Shown piece by piece: positions 16,415 through 23,955 of a DNA stretch of 42,429 bases. The notes under the pieces are model-generated. The model saw only the letters and a program-made list of their open reading frames with translations. It was not told where the DNA came from and did not search any database. The position numbers and the translations under genes are program-made. The DNA comes from Beijerinckiaceae bacterium. GTDB taxonomy: Bacteria > Pseudomonadota > Alphaproteobacteria > Rhizobiales > Beijerinckiaceae. Location of the stretch: the NCBI GenBank assembly GCA_947474545.1, contig CANJJI010000020.1, positions 1 to 42,429 on the forward strand. The letters run 5' to 3'. The first letter of the stretch is position 1. Every line of letters begins with the position of its first letter.

Positions 16415-17818
16415 TCACCGCCCCGCCCGCGCCCTTTCGCGCACAAACTTCTCCACCACAGCCTGATCATTCGCCAGCACAGTAAAGCGCTCCTTCTTGT
16501 CCATCAGTCCGGCCAGATGGGCAGGCAAAGGCGCTGAGACGCCGGTGGCCTTTTTTACGGCGTCTCCGAATTTCGCCGCATGGGCCGTCGAAAGCACAAC
16601 CATTGGCGTTGCAATATCTTTCGCCAAAGCCTTGCGCGCGGCGTGAACGCCGACCGCCGTATGCGGATCAATCAGCATGCCGCATTCGCTGTAAACCCGC
16701 GCAATTTCCTTGCCCGTGCCTGTCTCGCCCGTGCGGAATGAATCGAATTCGGCGCGGATTGCAGCCAAGGGCGCAGGCGCGATTTCAAAACGGCCCGATT
16801 GGCCCAGATTGTTCATCAGCCCCACGATGGCGCCGGCGTCGCCTCCATAGGCTTTGAACAGAAGGCGTTCGAAATTCGAGGACACCTGAATATCCATGGA
16901 GGGTGATTGCGTCGGCTTTACGCCGGTCACTTCATAGGCGCCAGTATCGAGCGTGCGCGCGAGAATGTCGTTCTCGTTGGTTGCGATCACAAGCCGCGAC
17001 ACGGGCAAGCCCATGTGCTTGGCGATATGCCCGGCGAGAATATCGCCGAAATTCCCGGTGGGGACAGTGAAGGACACAGACCTCGCGGGCGAGCCCAGCA
17101 CTACGGCGCTGGTGAAATAATACACGGTCTGCGCAACCACACGCGCCCAGTTGATCGAGTTGACACCAGACAGCTGCAATTGATCACGAAAGGCGTGATT
17201 GTTGAACAGGCCCTTGAGAATGGCCTGGCAATCATCAAACGTGCCTTCGAGCGCGATTGTATGAATGTTCTCGCCTGCCACACAGGTCATCTGCCGCCGC
17301 TGCACGTCGCTGACGCGCTGATGCGGATACATGATGAAAACATCCACCTGTTCGAGCCCGCGAAACGCTTCTATGGCCGCAGCCCCGGTGTCGCCCGAGG
17401 TCGCGCCGACGACCGTCGCGCGCTGGCCGCGCGCCTTCAGCGCATGATCCATCATCCGCGCCAGCAATTGCATCGCCACGTCCTTAAAGGCGAGCGTCGG
17501 GCCATGGAACAATTCCAGCAGGAACAGATTGTCGCCGATCTGCGACAACGGCGTCACGGCCGGGTGCCGGAAGCAGCCATAGGCAGCCTCCAGCATGGCG
17601 CGGAAGGCGGCAGGTTCGATGGTCCCGCCTGTAAAGGGCGAGATGACGGCTTCGGCCACTTGCGCATAGCTCTGGCCCGCAAAACCGGCGATAGCGGCTG
17701 CGCTCAGCTGCGGCACGGACTGAGGCACATAGAGCCCGCCGTCCCGGGCAAGACCCGCCAGCAAGGCATCAGTAAAATTCAGGACGGGCGCGCCGCCACG
17801 GGTGGAGATATATTGCAC
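16415..17818 (-). CDS. thrC: Threonine synthase
   Basis: A 467-residue PLP enzyme that converts O-phospho-L-homoserine to L-threonine, the last step of threonine biosynthesis. It matches the longer proteobacterial/fungal class: MQYISTRG N-terminus, PLP-binding Lys112 in HGPTLAFKDVAMQ, VVGATSGDTGAAAI, the phosphate-binding TVPTGNFGDI and IDPHTAVGVHAA near the C-terminus. It starts with GTG at 17818, preceded by GGAAGTG. Upstream is the divergent monooxygenase gene at 17950. Downstream is a cytochrome P450 rather than the M16 peptidase I would expect beside thrC in this group. No thrL-like attenuator is apparent. Confidence 0.97.
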   Translation of the reverse strand: MQYISTRGGAPVLNFTDALLAGLARDGGLYVPQSVPQLSAAAIAGFAGQSYAQVAEAVISPFTGGTIEPAAFRAMLEAAYGCFRHPAVTPLSQIGDNLFLLELFHGPTLAFKDVAMQLLARMMDHALKARGQRATVVGATSGDTGAAAIEAFRGLEQVDVFIMYPHQRVSDVQRRQMTCVAGENIHTIALEGTFDDCQAILKGLFNNHAFRDQLQLSGVNSINWARVVAQTVYYFTSAVVLGSPARSVSFTVPTGNFGDILAGHIAKHMGLPVSRLVIATNENDILARTLDTGAYEVTGVKPTQSPSMDIQVSSNFERLLFKAYGGDAGAIVGLMNNLGQSGRFEIAPAPLAAIRAEFDSFRTGETGTGKEIARVYSECGMLIDPHTAVGVHAARKALAKDIATPMVVLSTAHAAKFGDAVKKATGVSAPLPAHLAGLMDKKERFTVLANDQAVVEKFVRERARAGR

Positions 17819-17949
17819 TGGTCACTTCCGGTCTGGTTTGGCCGGGTGTTTAGCATGAATTTGCAGACGGGGAAGCGCAGGCAAACGCGCCACATTGCCC
17901 GCGCCGCCTCACATCGCTACAAACCTCCGACAAACGGAGGAATTGCCAC

Positions 17950-19290
17950 ATGCGCCAGCCCGGCGAAAAAATGCGCCTTGGAGCCTTTTTTAACCCGACG
18001 GGTCATCACGTAGCCTCATGGCGGCATCCGCAGGCGCAAGCGGATGCAGGCGTGAATTTCGAGCATTTTGTTGAAATCACACGCACAGCTGAGCGTGGCA
18101 AGATGGACATGATCTTTCTGGCCGACAATATCTCAGTGCGCGAGGCGCATCCCGAAGCATTGGCGCGATCCGCGCAATATATAGCCAATTTCGAGCCGAT
18201 CACGCTGATCGCGGCGCTGGCAGCAATGACAAAAAACATCGGCATTGTCGCGACAGCTTCGACGAGTTTTAACGAGCCCTATCATGTCGCGCGCAAATTT
18301 GCGTCCATCGATCATATCAGCCACGGCCGCGCGGGCTGGAATCTCGTGACCTCAGGCATTCCAGGCGATGCCTATAATTTTTCGCGCACCGAGCATTATG
18401 ACCATGACGTGCGTTACAACCGTGCGCGGGAGTTTGCGCAGGTCGTCACCCAACTCTGGGATTCCTGGGATGACGATGCGTTCATTCGCAACAAGGAAAC
18501 CGGCATTTTTCTTGATCCCGATAAAAAGCACCGGCTTGACCACAAGGGTGAATGGTTTCAGGTGCGAGGTCCACTGAACGTCCCGCGCTCGCCGCAGGGT
18601 TGGCCTGTCGTCGTGCAGGCCGGTGGCTCTGAGGACATGATCCAGGTGGCGGCTGAATTTGGCGAAGTCATCTTTTGCGCGCCGCTGAACAAGGAACAGT
18701 CGATCAAGTTCTATAATGACATCAAGGGCCAGCTCGCCGTTCACAATCGCACACGCGACAGCATGAAAGTCATGCCCGGGCTCAGCGCCATCGTCGGGCG
18801 TACGATGGAAGAAGCCGAAGAAAAGCAGCAATATCTCGATAGCCTCACGCACCCCATCGTTGCGCGTGAAATTCTTTCGCTCATATTGGCGGGCGCAGAT
18901 CTGTCAAAATACGATCTTGACGCGCCGATGCCGCAATTCCCGCCAACCAAATCATCCGGCCAGAGCATCCACAATCACGTGATGGACATTGCGAAAAAGG
19001 GCAATCTCACTCTGCGGCAGACCGCGCAAGTTGTGGCCGGCGCGCGTGGCAAATTCGTTGTGAAAGGCACGCCCGAACATATCGCCGATGTCATGGAAGA
19101 CTGGTTCAAAAGCGAGGCTTGTGACGGCTTCAACGTGATGCCGCCCTATCTGCCCGGCGCACTCGATGATTTCGTCGAGCATGTTATCCCCGTGCTGCAA
19201 AAACGGGGCTTGTTCCGAACAGAATATGAGGGCAAGACCTTGCGCGACAATCTCGGATTGAAGAGGCCTGTCAGCCGGTGGGCGAAGTAA
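17950..19290 (+). CDS. LLM flavin monooxygenase of the NtaA/SnaA/DszA family
   Basis: A 446-residue FMNH2-dependent monooxygenase of the nitrilotriacetate monooxygenase / desulfurisation DszA / pristinamycin SnaA family, larger than other luciferase-like enzymes. Landmarks are LGAFFNPTGHHVASWRHP at the start, MDMIFLADNIS, IGIVATASTSFNEPYHVAR, IDHISHGRAGWNLVTS and a YNRAREFAQVVTQLWDSW helix, all typical. A GGAGG ribosome site lies eight bases before the ATG at 17950; a second in-frame ATG at 17971 is possible. It needs a separate flavin reductase, which is absent here. It is divergent from thrC. Substrates in the family include aminopolycarboxylates, sulfones and heterocycles; this one is unknown. 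Confidence 0.92.
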   Translation: MRQPGEKMRLGAFFNPTGHHVASWRHPQAQADAGVNFEHFVEITRTAERGKMDMIFLADNISVREAHPEALARSAQYIANFEPITLIAALAAMTKNIGIVATASTSFNEPYHVARKFASIDHISHGRAGWNLVTSGIPGDAYNFSRTEHYDHDVRYNRAREFAQVVTQLWDSWDDDAFIRNKETGIFLDPDKKHRLDHKGEWFQVRGPLNVPRSPQGWPVVVQAGGSEDMIQVAAEFGEVIFCAPLNKEQSIKFYNDIKGQLAVHNRTRDSMKVMPGLSAIVGRTMEEAEEKQQYLDSLTHPIVAREILSLILAGADLSKYDLDAPMPQFPPTKSSGQSIHNHVMDIAKKGNLTLRQTAQVVAGARGKFVVKGTPEHIADVMEDWFKSEACDGFNVMPPYLPGALDDFVEHVIPVLQKRGLFRTEYEGKTLRDNLGLKRPVSRWAK

Positions 19291-19315
19291 GCTCTCGCAA
19301 GAATAGCCTTACCCG

Positions 19316-19795
19316 TCAGGGGTCTTTATTCGCCCCTTCGTCCTCAGGCCCGAGCTTTCCATAGAGCGCCCGGTCTATTCGCAGGCCAATTGTGAGGACA
19401 ATGAACACTGCCAGTGAAGCGATGGCAGCAAGACTCCAGGCGCCAATGCCGCAAGCGATCCCCAATGAGGCGGTCACCCAGATGGATGCAGCTGTTGTGA
19501 CATGCTGGATTCGCGGACTGTGTGATCGTCCGGTTTCGCCCCGCAGGATGACGCCTGCGCCCAGAAAGCCAATTCCGCCAATCACGCCCTGAATGATCCG
19601 GCTCGCATTGGCGGGATCTGCAGCGCCAATGCCAAAGCGTGTCCCCGATAGTGTGACGACCGCAGCGCCCAGCGCGACGAGCGCATGAACACGCACGCCA
19701 GTCGGCTTGCCGTACATATCCCGATTCAACCCAATCAGTCCGCCCACAAAAATCGCCGCTGCGATACGCAGACATTGCTGCAGAAAATCATCCAT
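19316..19795 (-). CDS. MgtC/SapB family membrane protein
   Basis: A 159-residue inner-membrane protein with about four to five membrane segments. The family core is clear: AIFVGGLIGLNRDMYGKPTGVRVHALVALGAA near residue 14, then IIQGVIGGIGFLGAGVILR and TTAASIWVTASLGIACGIG. It lacks the C-terminal ACT-like domain of Salmonella MgtC, as many environmental members do. MgtC proteins affect growth at low magnesium and inhibit F1Fo ATP synthase in Salmonella; whether this short type does is not known. The start was set at the ATG at 19795, which follows GGAAAGGAAAA. It is convergent with the NtaA-like gene, 25 bases apart. Confidence 0.9.
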   Translation of the reverse strand: MDDFLQQCLRIAAAIFVGGLIGLNRDMYGKPTGVRVHALVALGAAVVTLSGTRFGIGAADPANASRIIQGVIGGIGFLGAGVILRGETGRSHSPRIQHVTTAASIWVTASLGIACGIGAWSLAAIASLAVFIVLTIGLRIDRALYGKLGPEDEGANKDP

Positions 19796-19978
19796 GGCAG
19801 GTTTTCCTTTCCCCGGGCGCGCGATCAATCTTATAGACCTCCTGCCCAGATACACCAGAATGAAGGTGAAGGACTTGCGTTGACGCCAGCGCCAAAAATC
19901 AGGTTTTAGTTGCGCTGGGGCGTGGTGTACTTTCCGCTCGCCATGCTAGGATGAGAAAAAATAGAAACGGGAGAGAAC

Positions 19979-20992
19979 ATGCGCCTTGGAATCTGGACCC
20001 CTGCGCCGCAAAGCATCCGCCCTGACCCCAGTGTGCGTCCGCTGTTCGAGGCGCTGACGAAGCACGGCGGCGGCGTCGATCAAAGCTATCTCTATGCGGC
20101 CAAAGTCTTGCAACGTGCCGAACAATTGGGCTTCGATATTACACTCATAGCCCAGCGCTGGCTGGGGCCCGATCTTGATTCCTGGATTTTCGCCACTGCG
20201 CTGGCGACGCAAACAAAGACCATGGAAATCATGGCTGCAGCGCACCCCGGCATTATCGATCCCATTACAGCAGCGAAATTCGGCGCATCGATTGATCGGA
20301 TCAGCGGCGGGCGCTTTGTCATCAATGTCGTCAACGGCCGCCGCCAGCGCGAGACCGAAGTTTTCGGTCACTGGATCGGCCATGAAGGCCCGCGCTATCG
20401 CCGCATGCATGAATTCGTGAAGGTGATGAAGGGCCTGTGGACACAGGATGATTTCACTTTCAACGGCGAATATTACAAGGTCGACCACGGCACGGTGCCA
20501 ACCAAAAGCGTGCGCGATCCGCATCCGCCCTTCTATGCCGCCAGCCGCTTCGATGAAGGCATGGCCGTCGTGTCGCAGGAATGTGACATGTGGTTTGTGA
20601 ATTACGAAGCCGATTTCCGGAAATATGAAAGCAATCTGAAAATGATTGAAAGCGAACGTGGCGTCATGGACGCGCGCGTGAAATCGCTGGGCCGCAAGAT
20701 GCAATATGGCGTCACGTCACTGGTGGTGATTGCCGATACAGATGCTGAGGCCGAAGCCAAAGCCGACGAATACCGCGACAGCATTCTCGCGGACCCCTTC
20801 TACACTGTAGGCATGGCCGGCATCGGCGGCGCGCTGATTGGCACACCCAAGACAATCATAGAGCGTATCCGCCGGTATCAGGCGGTCGGGATCGATCTCT
20901 TCATGCTGCATTTTGACCCCATGCATGAGGGGCTGGAGGTTTTTGCGGAGAGAGTGCTGCCGGAATTGGGGCCGGTGGGAAAAACGCATTAG
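19979..20992 (+). CDS. LLM class flavin-dependent oxidoreductase
   Basis: A 337-residue luciferase-like monooxygenase, the third in this window. MRLGIWTPAPQSIRPD opens the barrel; LAQRAEQLGFD-like (here LQRAEQLGFDITLIAQRW), AAAHPGIIDPITAAKFGASID and ISGGRFVINVVNGRRQRETEVFG are the flavin and substrate-loop regions; GTPKTIIERIRRYQAVGIDLFMLHF closes it. GGGAGAG lies five bases before the ATG. It is close to alkanesulfonate and dimethylsulfone monooxygenases. It has no co-directional neighbour close enough to form an operon and is followed by the broken toxin gene on the opposite strand. A reductase partner must be encoded elsewhere. Confidence 0.92.
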   Translation: MRLGIWTPAPQSIRPDPSVRPLFEALTKHGGGVDQSYLYAAKVLQRAEQLGFDITLIAQRWLGPDLDSWIFATALATQTKTMEIMAAAHPGIIDPITAAKFGASIDRISGGRFVINVVNGRRQRETEVFGHWIGHEGPRYRRMHEFVKVMKGLWTQDDFTFNGEYYKVDHGTVPTKSVRDPHPPFYAASRFDEGMAVVSQECDMWFVNYEADFRKYESNLKMIESERGVMDARVKSLGRKMQYGVTSLVVIADTDAEAEAKADEYRDSILADPFYTVGMAGIGGALIGTPKTIIERIRRYQAVGIDLFMLHFDPMHEGLEVFAERVLPELGPVGKTH

Positions 20993-21026
20993 TGGGCTGC
21001 GGAACTACCTCTGCACCGCCATCGTG

Positions 21027-21089
21027 CCTTCATCCTGAGCCTGCCGAAGTGCGAGACATTTCGTTTCGCGAAACCCTCAGCATGAGGGC
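21027..21089. repeat. Intergenic repeat, CATCCTGAG type, copy A
   Basis: The segment carries CATCCTGAGCCTGCCGAAG followed by CGAGACA and, on the far side, CCCTCAGCATGAGGG. It matches the dispersed alphaproteobacterial repeat whose consensus reads roughly CCTCATCCTGAGG, GAAG-containing hairpin, GTCTCGAAGGACGAGG. This copy is degenerate. It lies in the region where the toxin C-terminus should be. Confidence 0.55.
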
Positions 21090-21131
21090 TGTCTCGATAT
21101 TCTTTCTTGTTGAGAAGAGAATGTCGTAAAA

Positions 21132-21177
21132 ACCTTATCCTGAGGGCCTGCGAAGCAGGCGTCTCGCAGGACGAGGT
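21132..21177. repeat. Intergenic repeat, CATCCTGAG type, copy B
   Basis: A near-complete unit: CCTTATCCTGAGGG, then a perfect hairpin (21146-21151 GCCTGC, loop GAA, 21155-21160 GCAGGC), then GTCTCGCAGGACGAGG. It begins immediately where the toxin similarity ends, so it, or the recombination that brought it, is the likely cause of the truncation. Confidence 0.65.
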
Positions 21178-21296
21178 TTTCCGGCTTGGCTTTTTAGACA
21201 CTGCTCGAAAATTGAATGCCCCATCAGGCCTTCGCTTCACGAGGTATTGATAGATTGATTCAAGATTATTGAGTGCGCGCCGGGTATAGCGAACAT

Positions 21297-21524
21297 TCAT
21301 CGTGTCCAGCGTTTCCAGTGCGCCGCCATATCTTCATCGCTGATAAATTCACCTCGGTCCGCCTCGGCAAGTCCGGCGGCGGCCTCGGAGCGTTCCTCGC
21401 CGGAAAGCGGATAAATGCCCGTGCGGCGAGCTTCAATTTCACGCGCGGCCTCGGCAAGTTCCTGCTGATCTTCCACAGGCCATGCGGCGACCGTTTCGAG
21501 GAGCTTTTTAGTGTCAGGCGTCAT
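21297..21524 (-). CDS. Antitoxin of a type II (ParDE/RelBE-like) module
   Basis: A 75-residue acidic protein. The C-terminal half has the pattern PLSGEERSEAAAGLAEADRG and FISDEDMAAHWKRW, typical of antitoxins paired with ParE/RelE-type toxins, where this tail wraps the toxin. The stop overlaps the toxin start (ATGA at 21297-21300), showing the original two-gene operon. The ATG at 21524 was chosen; a TTG at 21542 would add six residues. There is no ribosome site, but a TATAAT lies 8-12 bases before the ATG, so the message may be leaderless. The antitoxin is intact while its toxin partner is truncated, so it may survive only as a solo regulator or as an anti-addiction factor. Confidence 0.65.
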   Translation of the reverse strand: MTPDTKKLLETVAAWPVEDQQELAEAAREIEARRTGIYPLSGEERSEAAAGLAEADRGEFISDEDMAAHWKRWTR

Positions 21525-21528
21525 GGAA

Positions 21529-21564
21529 GCATTATAGCACAATTGCCATTTCCGCTGAAGTCAA
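21529..21564 (-). promoter_or_regulatory. Possible promoter of the antitoxin gene
   Basis: On the minus strand a perfect TATAAT (21536 down to 21531) ends seven bases before the antitoxin ATG. A TTGACT (21564 to 21559) lies upstream, but the 22-base gap is longer than the ideal 17. If the TATAAT is used, transcription would begin at or next to the ATG. Confidence 0.35.
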
Positions 21565-21574
21565 ATTTCGGCTG

Positions 21575-21624
21575 CCCCTCATCCGGCGCTTCGCGCCACC
21601 TTCTCCCCGCAAGCGGGGCGAAGG
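21575..21624. repeat. Dispersed palindromic repeat, copy 2
   Basis: Reads as CCCCTCATCC, a GGCGC-TTC-GCGCC hairpin (21585-21597), then the arms CCTTC-CCCCGC and GCGGGG-GAAGG (21599-21624). It is the inverse of the unit at 84-140 with covarying arms. It lies between the antitoxin promoter region and the 3' end of the alpha-hydroxy-acid oxidase gene (transcribed towards it), where it could stop or stabilise that transcript. Confidence 0.75.
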
Positions 21625-21627
21625 AAA

Positions 21628-22803
21628 TCACCCCCTCCAAACACACCCCGCATCAATCTCTTCCACCCGCTGGGCGCCGATATAAGCCATCGTGCGCTTC
21701 ATCTCGTCCTTCAGCAATTCGAACGCCCGCAGCGCGCCGGCTTCACCGCCTGCCGCCGTGCCATACAAAGTCGCGCGGCCCGTCAGCACGGCGTCTGCGC
21801 CCAGCGCAAGACATTTCACGATATCGCTGCCGCGCCTGACGCCGCTGTCGATGATGATCTGCATCTTGCCATTCACGGCCTTCACGATTTGCGGCAACAC
21901 TTCGATGGTGGCGGGCGCTGAATCCATGTTGCGGCCGCCGTGATTGGAAACCACGATGCCATCGACGCCATGTTCAATCGCTTTCTGCGCATCATCCGGG
22001 CGCACGATCCCTTTGATCAAGAGCTTGCCGGGAAAAATATCGCGCAGCCTGTCCACATCGTCCCAGCCGACCTTGTCGGCGCGTTTGGCGGCGACGCCGT
22101 GGGTCTTTTTCTGCTCGGCGACATTGCCGGTGATCTTGGTTTGATAGCCGGGCGGATAATTCACATGTTTGGGCATGCCGCCATTCATCATGTAGCGGCC
22201 CATCACGCCCGCCAGCCAGCCGGGATGCAGCAGCATGTCCACGACGCTGCGCGTGTTCAACACGTAAGGCGTGGCAAAGCCGTTCTTCAGATTATGTTCG
22301 CGGTTTGCGCCGTGGCCGATATCGACAGTCCAGATCAGCGCTTCAAAACCATTGCGCGCGGCCCGCTTGACCAGATCGTCAGACAGATGCTTCTCGCGCC
22401 ACATATAAAGCTGCATCCACAGCCGCCCGCCTGCCTCGTTGGAAAGTTTTTCCATGGGCGTGTTGGAGCCGGTGGCGAGCGTGAAGGGAACGCCCGCCTT
22501 TGCGGCGGCTTTGGCCAGTTCAAACTCGCCCTCATACCAGGCAAGCCCCGCCGTGCCGGTGGGTGCGACAGCCATCGGCATCGCCGCATGTTTGCCAAGC
22601 ACGGTGGCGTCAAGTTTCACATCTGAAATATCCACCAGCGTCTTGTTGAGCAGCTTGATGTCTTCAAAGGCCCGGCGATTGTTACCGAGCGAGATCATGT
22701 CCTCGGTGCCCTTGTCGATATAATCGAACACGCCTTTGGGCAGGCGGCGTTGCGCCTCCAGCCGGAGGTCGGCGATGTTGTAGCAGCTGTTGAGCCGGCT
22801 CAT
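21628..22803 (-). CDS. FMN-dependent alpha-hydroxy-acid oxidase/dehydrogenase
   Basis: A 391-residue enzyme of the lactate dehydrogenase (LldD) / glycolate oxidase / mandelate dehydrogenase family, which oxidises L-2-hydroxy acids to 2-oxo acids with FMN. The N-terminus NIADLRLEAQRRLPKGVFDYIDKGTED, PMAVAPTGTAGLAWYEGE, K264 in LLIKGI, the catalytic SNHGGR at 286-291 and DSGVRRGSDIVKCLALGADAV are all present. The usual substrate-loop stretch reads VDIGHGANREHNLKNGF, different from the VDTPVxGxRERD pattern of LldD, so lactate may not be the natural substrate. It is monocistronic, divergent from the Bug gene at 22954 by 150 bases. Confidence 0.93.
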   Translation of the reverse strand: MSRLNSCYNIADLRLEAQRRLPKGVFDYIDKGTEDMISLGNNRRAFEDIKLLNKTLVDISDVKLDATVLGKHAAMPMAVAPTGTAGLAWYEGEFELAKAAAKAGVPFTLATGSNTPMEKLSNEAGGRLWMQLYMWREKHLSDDLVKRAARNGFEALIWTVDIGHGANREHNLKNGFATPYVLNTRSVVDMLLHPGWLAGVMGRYMMNGGMPKHVNYPPGYQTKITGNVAEQKKTHGVAAKRADKVGWDDVDRLRDIFPGKLLIKGIVRPDDAQKAIEHGVDGIVVSNHGGRNMDSAPATIEVLPQIVKAVNGKMQIIIDSGVRRGSDIVKCLALGADAVLTGRATLYGTAAGGEAGALRAFELLKDEMKRTMAYIGAQRVEEIDAGCVWRG

Positions 22804-22953
22804 GTGCGTTTCCCTGTTCTGGCCGGCAAACGCGGCCTTGAGGCGAGGTTACTGGGAGCGGCCGGGCGCGTCCAGCTTTTGCGGCTCTTGCCTTGCGGCG
22901 GATTCCAATCGATGAAAGGCGCGAGGGCGGGCGCTGGCCGGGAGAAGTAAGCT

Positions 22954-23943
22954 ATGAATATTTTGAGAGCCGGATGTCGGGTATCCGCAGGGTGTGCAAT
23001 TTTGGCCCTGCTGGGCCTGTCCGGAATGGCCCCCGCCTCCGCGCAAAACTTTCCCGATCGCGCCATTCGTCTGATTGTCCCATTTCCTGCCGGTGGCGGT
23101 ACGGACCTCATCGCCCGCGTGCTGGGGCAAGGTCTTTCAAGCGAGATTGGGCAGCCCATCATTATCGATAACCGGCCCGGCGCAGGCACGATCATCGGCA
23201 CAGATGCTGTCGCCAAGGCGCTGCCCGACGGCTACACGCTTGTCGTCGTCACTTTCGCCAATGCCGCCAACCCCGGCCTCAAGGCCAAACTGCCCTATGA
23301 TCCGGAGAAAGCGTTCGCGCCCGTCATCCTGCTGGCGCGCTCGCCTAATGTGCTTGTTGTGCGCAGGGAAAGCCCGTTCAGGACAGTGGCTGATCTGATT
23401 GCGGGAGCAAAGGCAAAACCGGGTACGCTGAACTATGCCTCGCAAGGCATTGGCACATCCGCGCATCTGGCCGGGGAATTGTTCGAGAGCCTAGCAGGCG
23501 CGGACATAACCCACGTGCCCTATCGTGGCGCGTCACAAGCCCTGAATGATCTCATCAGCGGACAGGTGGACATGATGTTCGCTACAGCGGCGGCTGTCAG
23601 TTCATTTCTAGAAGCGGGCAATCTGCGGGCGCTCGGCGTGACGACCGCTCAACGTTCGCCCACACACAAGGATATTCCCACGATTGCCGAAGCGGGTGTG
23701 CCCGGCTATGCGGCGGAAAGCTGGTATGGCATCTATGCACCTGCCGGTACGCCGCCTGCGATTATTGCGCAGCTGAATAACGTGATCAACAAAGTGCTGC
23801 AGTCCAATGATTTTCGCAAACGCACGGAGCCCGAGGGTCTTGTCATAGCAGGCGGCGCGCCGGAGGCCCTCGATATTTACTTCAAGGGTGAAATGATCAG
23901 ATGGAAAAAAGCCATCGCAGACGCCGGCATCAAGCCCGATTGA
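22954..23943 (+). CDS. TTT-family (Bug/TctC) solute-binding protein heading a CoA-linked operon
   Basis: A 329-residue periplasmic binding protein. A Sec signal peptide (to about residue 30, ending ASAQ) is followed by the classic VPFPAGGGTDLIAR, NRPGAGTIIGTDAVAKALPDGYT, YASQGIGTSAHLAGELF and VPYRGASQALNDLISGQVD blocks. GGGAGAAG precedes the ATG. It is followed after 12 bases by a crotonase gene and then, one base later, by an acyl-CoA synthetase, so its ligand is probably a carboxylic acid that becomes a CoA thioester. No TctA or TctB is next to it; the MFS gene downstream is not a known partner for a binding protein. Confidence 0.93.
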   Translation: MNILRAGCRVSAGCAILALLGLSGMAPASAQNFPDRAIRLIVPFPAGGGTDLIARVLGQGLSSEIGQPIIIDNRPGAGTIIGTDAVAKALPDGYTLVVVTFANAANPGLKAKLPYDPEKAFAPVILLARSPNVLVVRRESPFRTVADLIAGAKAKPGTLNYASQGIGTSAHLAGELFESLAGADITHVPYRGASQALNDLISGQVDMMFATAAAVSSFLEAGNLRALGVTTAQRSPTHKDIPTIAEAGVPGYAAESWYGIYAPAGTPPAIIAQLNNVINKVLQSNDFRKRTEPEGLVIAGGAPEALDIYFKGEMIRWKKAIADAGIKPD

Positions 23944-23955
23944 GAGGATAGAACC

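Larger units (their letters stand above)
20989..21300 (-). pseudogene. Truncated ParE/RelE-type toxin gene, disrupted by repeats
   Basis: The frame begins MNVRYTRRALNNLESIYQYL, the classic N-terminus of a ParE/RelE-type toxin, and follows the antitoxin gene with a four-base overlap, as is normal for such operons. After about 38 codons (near 21187) the similarity stops. The remaining translation to 20989 is read through two copies of an intergenic repeat and is Arg/Ser-rich without the toxin's conserved core strands and C-terminal catalytic region. No trace of the missing C-terminus is visible further on. The toxin is therefore expected to be inactive. The open frame is a by-product of the repeat sequence. 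Confidence 0.7.

Noticed and set aside
19946-20704. 252-codon minus-strand frame antisense to the monooxygenase at 19979
   Set aside because: His- and Ala-rich translation with no family resemblance; the sense strand is a complete flavin monooxygenase with a ribosome site.
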